Shown in pieces: positions 55,360-62,838 of a DNA stretch of 64,000 nt. A model generated the notes under the pieces. It did not search any database. It saw nothing but the letters and a program-made list of their open reading frames with translations, and was not told the origin of the DNA. How positions within the stretch are numbered: position 1 is the first letter of the stretch; every line of letters begins with the position of its first letter. Made by a program: the position numbers and the translations under genes. Source of the stretch: Sulfurovum sp. UBA12169 (GTDB lineage Bacteria; Campylobacterota; Campylobacteria; Campylobacterales; Sulfurovaceae); assembly GCA_002742845.1 (NCBI GenBank), contig DLUH01000001.1, forward strand, positions 182,038-246,037. The letters run 5' to 3'.

Positions 55360-58300
55360 TGGTCACATTCGTATCGCAGTGTGAGAAAAAGGCACTTAAG
55401 CGAACAAGGCGGGTATTGGATAGCTTCGCCGACCGCATCGGCGATAATACGTGGCAGAGCATCATCACCCAAGAGGGACTCGAAGCGCTCAAAAAGCTAC
55501 TCCGAAAAACAGCATCCAAAAGCACCGCTGTCAGCTGCCATTGGATACGTAGCCGCAGCCGAAGTGAACTGCTGTGGATCATCGGGAATCGAGAGAAGTT
55601 CAATGCGCAGGGGATTGTGCCGGTGCATTATACACAGAAGAATATTCTTAAAGATTATTATGAGAATGATTGGAAATATCTTCCTCTCATTAAGGCACTA
55701 ATAGCAATGGCTGCACTCTTTCACGATTGGGGTAAAGCAACACGATTATTTCAAGAAAAACTTAATCCAGATACCAAAAAGCGTTTTATGGGCGATCCTA
55801 TTCGGCATGAATGGATTTCTACATTGCTTTTAAATGTATTTGTAATGCAGCATGGTGGTGATACGGATGAAGCATGGCTTGAAGCGTTAAAAGAAGGGAA
55901 TATTGACGAGAAAAAAATTATTCAGACTCTTCAATCTGAAGATCAAAAGCCTCTACTAAGCGTACCACCTATTGCCAAACTTTTGCTCTGGCTAATCGTA
56001 TCACATCACCGATTACCGAGTTATTCTGTATATACCGATACTATCAAAAATGAATGGGCAGGAGAAGAAGCCAAAACGCTGGATGACGCACTGCAATACA
56101 TTACAAAAGCATGGGGATATGAGAACCGTTTTGATGAAAAAGAGTATCAACGCTTAATCAAAGGGTGCTTCATTTTTCCAAAAGGGTTAATGAGCCAATC
56201 ATCACGCTGGATGAAAGAGGTGAAAAAGTGGTCCAACAGACTGTATACAGTATTACCACTAGCTGAAACAGCACTATCTGATGGCAGTTATAGGGTCGTA
56301 TTACATCATGCGAGATTAAGTCTTATGTTGGGAGATCATTTTTACTCTTCTCAAAACGCTGATGCAGGGTGGAAAGATGGGGTTGGACTTTACGCCAACA
56401 CAGATAAAAAAACGAAACAGCTCAAACAAAAACTTGATGAACATTTAGTTGGTGTTTCAAAACATGCTCTAAATACTGTTCATCTTCTCCCTGCGTTTGA
56501 AAAAGAACTGCCTCGCGCTAGGGATCTGAAAGTATTGAAAAAAGCGAGTCCACGAGGATTCGTTTGGCAGGACAAAGCGGTTGACAAGATAAGCGAACAA
56601 GTAAAAGAGAAAGAACGGTTTGGTTTTTTTGCCGTTAATATGGCGAGTACTGGAAGCGGTAAAACATTTGCCAATGCAAAGATTATGCAAAGTGTCTCCG
56701 ATGATGGACAAAGTCTACGCTATATTTTGGCATTGGGACTTAGAACGTTAACGTTACAAACCGGGGATGAATATCGTCAAAGAATTGGGTTGGATGATAC
56801 AGAATTGGCTGTTTTGATTGGTTCAAAAGCAGTGATGCAACTCCATAACGAGAACATAAACGACGATACGCCAACAAATGACACTGTAGGTTCCGAGTCA
56901 TTGGAAAGTCTTTTAGATGAAGAGGTAGATTATGAGAGTGCTATTCCAGAGGAGGGGATGGCAACGTTGTTAAGTACTCAAAAAGAGAAAAAATTTCTCT
57001 ATGCTCCGGTGCTAGTTTGTACAATCGATCATCTTATGGGTGCTGTAGAAACGAAGAGGGGAGGTCGATACATCCTTCCGAGTCTTCGTCTTATGTCGTC
57101 CGATCTTGTAATTGATGAGATTGATGATTTTAACGGTTCCGACCTAATCGCCATCGGTAGACTCATCCATCTTGCCGCTATGTTGGGATGCAAAGTGATG
57201 ATTTCATCTGCAACGATACCTCCGGATTTGGCGGAAGGTTTTTTTAACGTCTATCAAAAAGGATGGCAGCTTTATGCCTCAACCCGCGAGGTAAAAAATG
57301 AAATTATCTGTGCATGGATTGATGAGTTCAAGACGATAGCTCACGATATTAACGTATTTGATACCGCCACGGTCAATGTCTACAGAGATTTGCATGAGGG
57401 ATTTGTTGAAAAACGTGTCAAGCACTTACAAACGCAACTGCCGAAAAGAAAAGCAATGATTGCACAATGTTCTAAACCCAACGAAGGAGAGAGCAGAGAG
57501 GCTGTATATTTTGCTGCAATCAAAGAAGCAATGCTTCAAAAGCACAATGAACATCATTCTGTAGATACGCAAACGGAGAAACGAGTCTCATTTGGTGTGG
57601 TGCGCATGGCAAACATTTCACCATGTGTTGAGCTGACAAAATATTTTTTAGAAACAACCTATCCAGAAAATGTCGAAGTTAGGGTTATGGCATATCATTC
57701 ACAGCAAGTACTTCTTTTACGACATATACAGGAAAAACATTTAGATACGGTACTAAAACGTAAAGAAAAAAGTGATGAAATACCGGAAGCATTTAAAAAT
57801 AGTGTTATCCGTCGTCATCTCGACCATACGGCAGCCAAAAACGTCATATTTATATTGATTGCTACGCCTGTAGAGGAGATTGGACGGGATCATGATTTTG
57901 ATTGGGCTATCGTGGAACCCTCATCCTATCGTTCTATCATCCAATTGGCTGGTCGAGTACGTCGTCACAGAGAAGATGAAGTGAAGTCGCCCAATATAGC
58001 TTTGATGCAATACAACTTCAAGGCGTTCAAAGAGGGTGATATTGCAGGGAATCGTTATTTTTATCATCCAGGGTATGAAAGTTCGTCTATGACAATGGTA
58101 ACGCATGACTTGGAGCGGTTGATCGATACTGAACAAGTTTCTCAACGACTGGATGCAACACCGAGAGTACAAAAATCGAAAGATTTACGACCTACCGAGT
58201 CATTATCGGATTTGGAACATTACGCATTACAAAACGATTTAACTGCGTATGGTAAAAAAGGTGCCGACAGCTTACAGGGTTACCTTAATGAATCGTGGTT

Positions 58301-58655
58301 TTTGACCGCGCATCCACAGTATTTACATTCATTCCGTAAAAGTGAACCGACAACAAAAATCTTTTTGACTTATGACACAAAAAAAGAGACTTGCTATTTT
58401 GCAGAGATCGATGAATATGGTGAAGCGGTAAATCGTGAGGCAATTTTACAGATTGAGAAGAGTGATCTTGATCCTGCGTACAAAGTGAGACTATGGATGG
58501 AGAGGGACTACCTTTTGGAACTCGAAAAACAATCACACAGAAGAGATAAAACAAAAAAGGAGGTGTCATTGTTATTTGGGGAATTAGGGTTTGTGCACTA
58601 TGACGGTGCAAAGTATGAATATAGCGACCAATTTGGGTTAGTGCGCAAGGTGTAG
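55356..58655 (+). CDS. cas3: type I-F Cas2-3 fusion (Cas2, HD nuclease, helicase)
   Basis: A 1099-residue protein. The N-terminal 90 residues are the Cas2 domain (MMVTFVSQCEKKALKRTRRVLDSFA). An HD nuclease follows with LFHDWGKA near residue 121 and SHHRLPSY near 210. The SF2 helicase has Walker A ASTGSGKTF near 430, DEID near 585 and QLAGRVRRHR near 865. It is recruited by a fully matched Csy complex to degrade target DNA and also serves in adaptation. All nuclease and helicase motifs look intact. The following 261-base gap holds the regulatory mini-array. Confidence 0.95.
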   Translation: MMVTFVSQCEKKALKRTRRVLDSFADRIGDNTWQSIITQEGLEALKKLLRKTASKSTAVSCHWIRSRSRSELLWIIGNREKFNAQGIVPVHYTQKNILKDYYENDWKYLPLIKALIAMAALFHDWGKATRLFQEKLNPDTKKRFMGDPIRHEWISTLLLNVFVMQHGGDTDEAWLEALKEGNIDEKKIIQTLQSEDQKPLLSVPPIAKLLLWLIVSHHRLPSYSVYTDTIKNEWAGEEAKTLDDALQYITKAWGYENRFDEKEYQRLIKGCFIFPKGLMSQSSRWMKEVKKWSNRLYTVLPLAETALSDGSYRVVLHHARLSLMLGDHFYSSQNADAGWKDGVGLYANTDKKTKQLKQKLDEHLVGVSKHALNTVHLLPAFEKELPRARDLKVLKKASPRGFVWQDKAVDKISEQVKEKERFGFFAVNMASTGSGKTFANAKIMQSVSDDGQSLRYILALGLRTLTLQTGDEYRQRIGLDDTELAVLIGSKAVMQLHNENINDDTPTNDTVGSESLESLLDEEVDYESAIPEEGMATLLSTQKEKKFLYAPVLVCTIDHLMGAVETKRGGRYILPSLRLMSSDLVIDEIDDFNGSDLIAIGRLIHLAAMLGCKVMISSATIPPDLAEGFFNVYQKGWQLYASTREVKNEIICAWIDEFKTIAHDINVFDTATVNVYRDLHEGFVEKRVKHLQTQLPKRKAMIAQCSKPNEGESREAVYFAAIKEAMLQKHNEHHSVDTQTEKRVSFGVVRMANISPCVELTKYFLETTYPENVEVRVMAYHSQQVLLLRHIQEKHLDTVLKRKEKSDEIPEAFKNSVIRRHLDHTAAKNVIFILIATPVEEIGRDHDFDWAIVEPSSYRSIIQLAGRVRRHREDEVKSPNIALMQYNFKAFKEGDIAGNRYFYHPGYESSSMTMVTHDLERLIDTEQVSQRLDATPRVQKSKDLRPTESLSDLEHYALQNDLTAYGKKGADSLQGYLNESWFLTAHPQYLHSFRKSEPTTKIFLTYDTKKETCYFAEIDEYGEAVNREAILQIEKSDLDPAYKVRLWMERDYLLELEKQSHRRDKTKKEVSLLFGELGFVHYDGAKYEYSDQFGLVRKV

Positions 58656-58672
58656 AATAACATGAAATTAGA

Positions 58673-58678
58673 TATAAT
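58673..58678 (+). promoter_or_regulatory. -10 element for the mini-CRISPR
   Basis: Perfect TATAAT 18 bases after the cas2-3 stop and 10 bases before the first degenerate repeat, able to start a short transcript near 58685. No -35 is apparent. Confidence 0.45.
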
Positions 58679-58688
58679 TTTTTTTAGA

Positions 58689-58764
58689 TTTCCCTGCCGG
58701 ATAGGTAGCTTAGAAAATAACAATAAAATTTATAAAATTAACTGCCGAATAGGCAGCATATTTA
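58689..58764 (+). ncRNA. degenerate mini-CRISPR: probable Csy-guided autoregulatory crRNA
   Basis: Two repeat-like units (58689-58716 and 58737-58764) enclose a 20-base spacer (58717-58736). Unit 1 differs from the array repeat at four of 28 positions; one is a C-to-T that keeps the stem as a G-U pair, and its last eight bases CTTAGAAA, the crRNA 5' handle, are unchanged. Unit 2 keeps the hairpin CTGCC-GAATA-GGCAG but has lost the 3' end, as expected if only the Cas6f-bound stem matters. The spacer's first 18 bases match the csy promoter region next to a CC PAM (58806-58825). The spacer is short (20, not 32). Confidence 0.75.
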
Positions 58765-58772
58765 AAAAAGTC

Positions 58773-58801
58773 TTGACAAGCAAAAAGAAAAGGAGTAATA
58801 T
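58773..58801 (+). promoter_or_regulatory. sigma-70 promoter of csy1-4
   Basis: TTGACA (58773-58778), 17-base spacing, TAATAT (58796-58801): the best promoter in the window. Predicted start near 58808, exactly where the mini-array target begins. Confidence 0.75.
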
Positions 58802-58805
58802 TTTT

Positions 58806-58825
58806 CCATAACAATAAAATTTATA
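58806..58825 (+). promoter_or_regulatory. target site of the mini-array spacer (CC PAM + 18 nt)
   Basis: CC at 58806-58807 followed by ATAACAATAAAATTTATA (58808-58825), identical to the first 18 bases of the mini-array spacer. The next base differs. In type I-F the PAM is 5'-CC before the protospacer on the non-target strand, so a Csy complex could bind here and cover the start site. Confidence 0.75.
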
Positions 58826-58853
58826 TATCACTACCGAGTGGGTAGCTTAATGG
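58826..58853 (+). repeat. third degenerate CRISPR repeat, in the csy1 leader
   Basis: Repeat-like hairpin CTACC-GAGTG-GGTAG followed by CTTA. Relative to the array repeat, the stem has a compensated change (G-C to A-T), so the pairing is conserved although the bases are not. It lies in the predicted csy mRNA leader, and Cas6f could bind or cut after 58845. Confidence 0.65.
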
Positions 58854-58916
58854 TTAAAGCTAAAGTAGGTGTGATTTATTCACTAAAATATACAAATTCT
58901 TAAAAGGAGAAGCATT

Positions 58917-60173
58917 GTGATCAATAAAGCAATATCCGATTTTTTTGATGAACGAAAAGAATCATGGATAAAAAAGAATCAAAATCCATCGATGTCCGAT
59001 GAAGAAGTGTTTGCATTGCAAGAAAAGTGTAATGAGATTTTTTCTCTTGGAGTGTGGCTATCTAATGCTGCGAAAAGGGCAGGGCAGATGTCCATGGCAA
59101 CACATCCGTGCACGTTTTCACATCCAAGTGCACGTAAAAATAAAAATGCTTATGTGACGTCCATTATCGCTGAAAATACTTCTGCCACGGACGGGCTACT
59201 GCGTAGTGGCAATGTTACCGTAGAACGTGATGCATTGGGAAATGCAGCGGTACTCGATGTTTATAAGTTTCTCAGCCTCCAGATGGAAGATACACAAACG
59301 CTGATGTCACATATCGAGCAAGAGAGCGAACTTGCTAAAAGATTACTGAGTGAACATGGAAATGACTATGATACGCTACGCGATGGTTTTATGTCCATGA
59401 TAGGTGATAGCACGCAGGAGGTTGTTACCAGTTCGAAAATCAAACAGGTCTATTTTCCTGTAGATGATGATTACCATCAGCTATCCATTCTAAGTAATTC
59501 AGGTTTGATTTTTCATCTCAAAAAGCGTATCGATACTATACGCTTTAGCAAAGAGGTAAAAGAATTACGTGAAAAAAAGCGTAAAAATATGCCAAGTGAT
59601 GAAGGATTTTACGAACTGTACGATTTAACGACGATTGGCTATGGCGGTACGAAGCCGCAGAACATTAGTGTGCTGAATAATCAAAATGGGGGGAAAGCAC
59701 ATCTTTTACGCTCTATGCCACCTATGATTGAGAAACGGTCCATCCGATTTCCCAAACGAGATTTTTTTCGAGAATCCATAAGACCTTTTGATGTCAAAGA
59801 TACATTCCATGCTTTGCACACTATTTTCAAAACTGACTACAACAATGTGAATATACGTGACGGAAAGTATTATCGTTATCAACAACTCATTGATCGTATC
59901 GTTGAGAGAATGTGGGACGTCCGTTCCGTAGCAGATAGTCAATATTTTGAGGGTACTTCTCAGCTTGCAGGGTATCAAAAAATTTGGCTTCTGGATAGCT
60001 TTACAAAGCAGAGAGAATCTGAAGATAACTGGCTTGATGAGTTATGTGACGAGATTGCGCGATGGGTACTAGCTGGCTGCGAAAAAGGTCTGAAAAAGTC
60101 CTATATATTTGGTTCGGCTGAGTTGCAGGATATCCGCAATATCGTAGAAGCTAACAAGGAGGTATTGCGATGA
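58917..60173 (+). CDS. csy1: type I-F Cas8f (Csy1)
   Basis: Large subunit of the Csy surveillance complex, 418 residues; with Csy2 it recognises the CC PAM and holds the crRNA 5' handle. The N-terminus (AISDFFDERKESWIKK) and SMATHPCTFSHPSARKN are characteristic of I-F Cas8f. The start is GTG with AAGGAG seven bases before. Its leader carries the degenerate repeat hairpin and target site described separately. It overlaps csy2 by four bases. Confidence 0.92.
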   Translation: MINKAISDFFDERKESWIKKNQNPSMSDEEVFALQEKCNEIFSLGVWLSNAAKRAGQMSMATHPCTFSHPSARKNKNAYVTSIIAENTSATDGLLRSGNVTVERDALGNAAVLDVYKFLSLQMEDTQTLMSHIEQESELAKRLLSEHGNDYDTLRDGFMSMIGDSTQEVVTSSKIKQVYFPVDDDYHQLSILSNSGLIFHLKKRIDTIRFSKEVKELREKKRKNMPSDEGFYELYDLTTIGYGGTKPQNISVLNNQNGGKAHLLRSMPPMIEKRSIRFPKRDFFRESIRPFDVKDTFHALHTIFKTDYNNVNIRDGKYYRYQQLIDRIVERMWDVRSVADSQYFEGTSQLAGYQKIWLLDSFTKQRESEDNWLDELCDEIARWVLAGCEKGLKKSYIFGSAELQDIRNIVEANKEVLR

Positions 60174-61075
60174 TCGGCGATATTAGAAAATTGCTTTTGA
60201 TTCCGCATATCAAAGTGCATAATGCAAATGCCCTCTCTAGTCCATTTACGATTGGATTCCCTGCAATGACGGCGTGGCTCGGAGCGACGCACGCATTGGA
60301 GCGGAAACTGAAAGCGGACGGATTTTCTTCCCTCATTTTCAAAGGAGTCGCCGTAGTTAGTCATATGGCAGATTTACAGACCTATAAAGGTACGGATGAT
60401 TATGTTTACTCTATCGTCGGAACGGCAAATCCATTGGACAAAGATGGTGGTAGATCCGCATTCATCGAAGAAGCCCGTATCCATTTGGATGTTTCGATAT
60501 TGATTGAATACGAAGGGGTTGCAAAAAATGAAGAAGATCGTTTTATAGAAAGAGTTGAACACCATTTGAAAAGCGGTATGAAAATGGCGGGAGGTGATGT
60601 TTTCGGATCAAGAAAGCTCAAACTTTTTAGAATGACCGAAGATGATGAGCGTGCTTTAGGCGAACTCCGTAGAAGCCTAATGCCCGGCCATGTCATTGTC
60701 GAACGGCGGGAACTGATGAAAGAAGCTATGGAAAATGGTTATGATGCAATCGATGCTCTTTTAGAGTATCTATCGGTACATCATCACTGTGAAATAACCG
60801 ATGATGAAGTTATATGGAGTAGTAAACGTAAGACAACAGGGTGGATAGTTCCTCTGGCTATCGGATTTCAGGGTATATCGGAGCTTGGCAAAGCAATGAA
60901 TCAGCGCGATCCCGACACACCGCACCGTTTTGCAGAAAGCGTTGTAACATTAGGGGAATTCAAAATGCCTTATAAAATTACCTCTCTTGATGAGATGTTG
61001 TGGCATTACCATGTTGATCAAATAAACGATCTTTATCTGTGTCAACAAACAACCGTGCCGGCATCGGCTAATTAA
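60170..61075 (+). CDS. csy2: type I-F Cas5f (Csy2)
   Basis: A 301-residue RAMP-family subunit that partners Csy1 at the 5' end of the crRNA and helps read the PAM. The N-terminal NALSSPFTIGFPAMTAWLGATHALERKL is the Csy2 signature; C-terminal residues YKITSLDEMLWHYHVD match the family. It overlaps csy1 and precedes csy3 by 26 bases with AAAGGA upstream of the csy3 ATG. Confidence 0.92.
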   Translation: MIGDIRKLLLIPHIKVHNANALSSPFTIGFPAMTAWLGATHALERKLKADGFSSLIFKGVAVVSHMADLQTYKGTDDYVYSIVGTANPLDKDGGRSAFIEEARIHLDVSILIEYEGVAKNEEDRFIERVEHHLKSGMKMAGGDVFGSRKLKLFRMTEDDERALGELRRSLMPGHVIVERRELMKEAMENGYDAIDALLEYLSVHHHCEITDDEVIWSSKRKTTGWIVPLAIGFQGISELGKAMNQRDPDTPHRFAESVVTLGEFKMPYKITSLDEMLWHYHVDQINDLYLCQQTTVPASAN

Positions 61076-61101
61076 ATTTAAAATACCAAAAGGAAAAAAC
61101 T

Positions 61102-62115
61102 ATGGCAAAAGATAAAAGTGTAGCATCTGTATTAGCATTTGAAAAGAAACTCGTACCCTCAGACGGCTATATGTGCGGTACAACTTGGGAGAACCGAAGT
61201 GTGGAAACACCTCTTCGATTAATTGAAAAGTCGGTGAGAGGAACCATCTCGAATCGTTTGAAAGATGCTGTAAAAAATGATCCGGCTAAGCTTAACGCCG
61301 AAGTTGAAAAAGCGAATTTGCAAAGGGTTGATAGTTGTGCACTGGAACAGCATCAAGATACCCTTCACCTCCATTTTACCCTTAAAGTATTGGGCGGTAT
61401 TCACAAACCATCGGCATGTAATAGCAGTGCGTTTCAGCAAACCTATGTCGAAGCGGTAAAAGACTATATTGATCGAGAACGATTTGCGGAACTGGGGCGA
61501 AGATATGCATTAAATATCGCTAATGCGCGCTATTTATGGCGTAACCGAGTTGGTGTTGAAGCACTCGAAGTAATTGTGAAGTCGTCCAAAGATGATAAAG
61601 TTTGGACTTTTGATGCAAAATCGTTTAGTATACGTACGATGGAGTGTATAGATAAGCAAGTTGCAGCTTTGGGAGAGAGTATAGCACAAGCACTTGCTAG
61701 CGAAGACGATTTTTTAATACTTGATATTAACTGCTTTGCTAAAATCGGAAAAGCGCAGGAAGTTTACCCAAGTGAAGAGCTTGTGCTAGATAAAGGTAAG
61801 GGAACTAAAAGTAAAGTGCTTTACGCCGTCAATGAGATAGCTGCAATACACTCGCAAAAAATCGGTAATGCTCTACGTAGTATCGATACATGGTATCCTG
61901 AATTTGGAGATGAATCTAACGATGCAGGAGCGATTGCTATCGAGCCATACGGTGCCGTTACCAATATGGGCAAAGCATTTCGGGCAAATAAACATGATTT
62001 CTACACATTTTTTGATAAATTTGCTAGAGGTGAAAAACTCGAACGGATTGAAGACGAACATTATGTGATGGCTATACTGGTTCGTGGTGGTGTTTTCGGC
62101 GAAAGCGACAAGTAG
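61102..62115 (+). CDS. csy3: type I-F Cas7f (Csy3) backbone subunit
   Basis: A 337-residue RAMP protein that polymerises (six copies in the studied I-F complexes) along the crRNA spacer. Family stretches: VASVLAFEKKLVPSDGYMCGTTWE at the N-terminus, LHFTLKVLGGIHKPSACNSSAFQ, ARYLWRNRVG. Complete. Only six bases separate it from cas6f. A 20-base spacer in the mini-array would hold fewer Csy3 copies than a normal 32-base one. Confidence 0.95.
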   Translation: MAKDKSVASVLAFEKKLVPSDGYMCGTTWENRSVETPLRLIEKSVRGTISNRLKDAVKNDPAKLNAEVEKANLQRVDSCALEQHQDTLHLHFTLKVLGGIHKPSACNSSAFQQTYVEAVKDYIDRERFAELGRRYALNIANARYLWRNRVGVEALEVIVKSSKDDKVWTFDAKSFSIRTMECIDKQVAALGESIAQALASEDDFLILDINCFAKIGKAQEVYPSEELVLDKGKGTKSKVLYAVNEIAAIHSQKIGNALRSIDTWYPEFGDESNDAGAIAIEPYGAVTNMGKAFRANKHDFYTFFDKFARGEKLERIEDEHYVMAILVRGGVFGESDK

Positions 62116-62121
62116 GGAAAC

Positions 62122-62700
62122 ATGAAACACTACATCGAGATTACACTGCTTCCCAGTGTGGAGGTGGGGCTTGGATTTCTCTGGCAAAAAGTGTATCAGC
62201 AGATACATTTGGCACTAGTAGAGATTAAAGATGAAAATGATGAGGTAAATGTCGGCATTTCATTTCCGAAATATGGTGCCGATAATTTTCCTCTAGGTGA
62301 CACCGTGCGTCTATTTGGTAAAACATCTAATGATTTAACAGCACTTCGATTGGAAGAATGGCTAAAACGGCTTTCGGATTATGTAGCTATAACCGCTATC
62401 AAAGAAGTGCCACAGAATATAGAAACATATAAGTGTTTTTCTCGTAAGCAAGTTAAGTCTAATACAGAACGACTGGCGCGCAGACAGGCTAAACGAAAAG
62501 GGATCAGTTTCGAAGAAGCAATGTTAAACTATGAAAATATGCAGGGTGAAACGACTCAGTTGCCGTTTATCGTCTTGGATAGTTTGTCTACAGGGCAAAG
62601 ATTAAAGTTGTTTATACAAAATGAGCAAAGAGCTATCCATGTAGAAGGTAATTTTAATACTTTCGGTTTCAGTAAAGAATCAACCATCCCTTGGTTCTAA
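62122..62700 (+). CDS. csy4: type I-F Cas6f (Csy4) crRNA endoribonuclease
   Basis: A 192-residue endonuclease that cuts each repeat at the 3' base of its hairpin and stays bound to the crRNA 3' end. The catalytic His is at residue 29 (VYQQIHLALVEI), as in Pseudomonas Csy4, and the basic RLARRQAKRKGISFEEA helix (about residues 116-132) fits the Arg-rich RNA-groove binder. The C-terminus ends in the aromatic FGFSKESTIPWF. Last gene of the csy operon; the array begins 138 bases later. Confidence 0.94.
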   Translation: MKHYIEITLLPSVEVGLGFLWQKVYQQIHLALVEIKDENDEVNVGISFPKYGADNFPLGDTVRLFGKTSNDLTALRLEEWLKRLSDYVAITAIKEVPQNIETYKCFSRKQVKSNTERLARRQAKRKGISFEEAMLNYENMQGETTQLPFIVLDSLSTGQRLKLFIQNEQRAIHVEGNFNTFGFSKESTIPWF

Positions 62701-62838
62701 AAAAACCTTTATTTTTTACCCACCTCTCAAAGTCCCTATTTCAGGGACTTACTAACAATAATAAAAAAATTAGGTAAAATACGAAAATATGCTTACAAAA
62801 GCTTATTAATTACGAGATTTGCTCAGGCTCTAAATGCT
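62701..62838 (+). promoter_or_regulatory. CRISPR leader
   Basis: 138 AT-rich bases between cas6f and the first repeat. It has an inverted repeat AAGTCCCT / AGGGACTT (62730-62750) and a possible -10 TAAAAT at 62775-62780. This is where new spacers would be added. Confidence 0.65.

Noticed and set aside
58689..58764. Mini-array as a mere relic of a decayed CRISPR array
   Set aside because: Decay should be random, yet the 5' handle, both stems, the 18-base promoter match and the CC beside the target are all kept.
62749..62760. Possible second target of the mini-array spacer in the array leader (TAACAATAA)
   Set aside because: Only nine bases match and the flanking bases are not CC, so binding is unlikely; AT-rich chance similarity.
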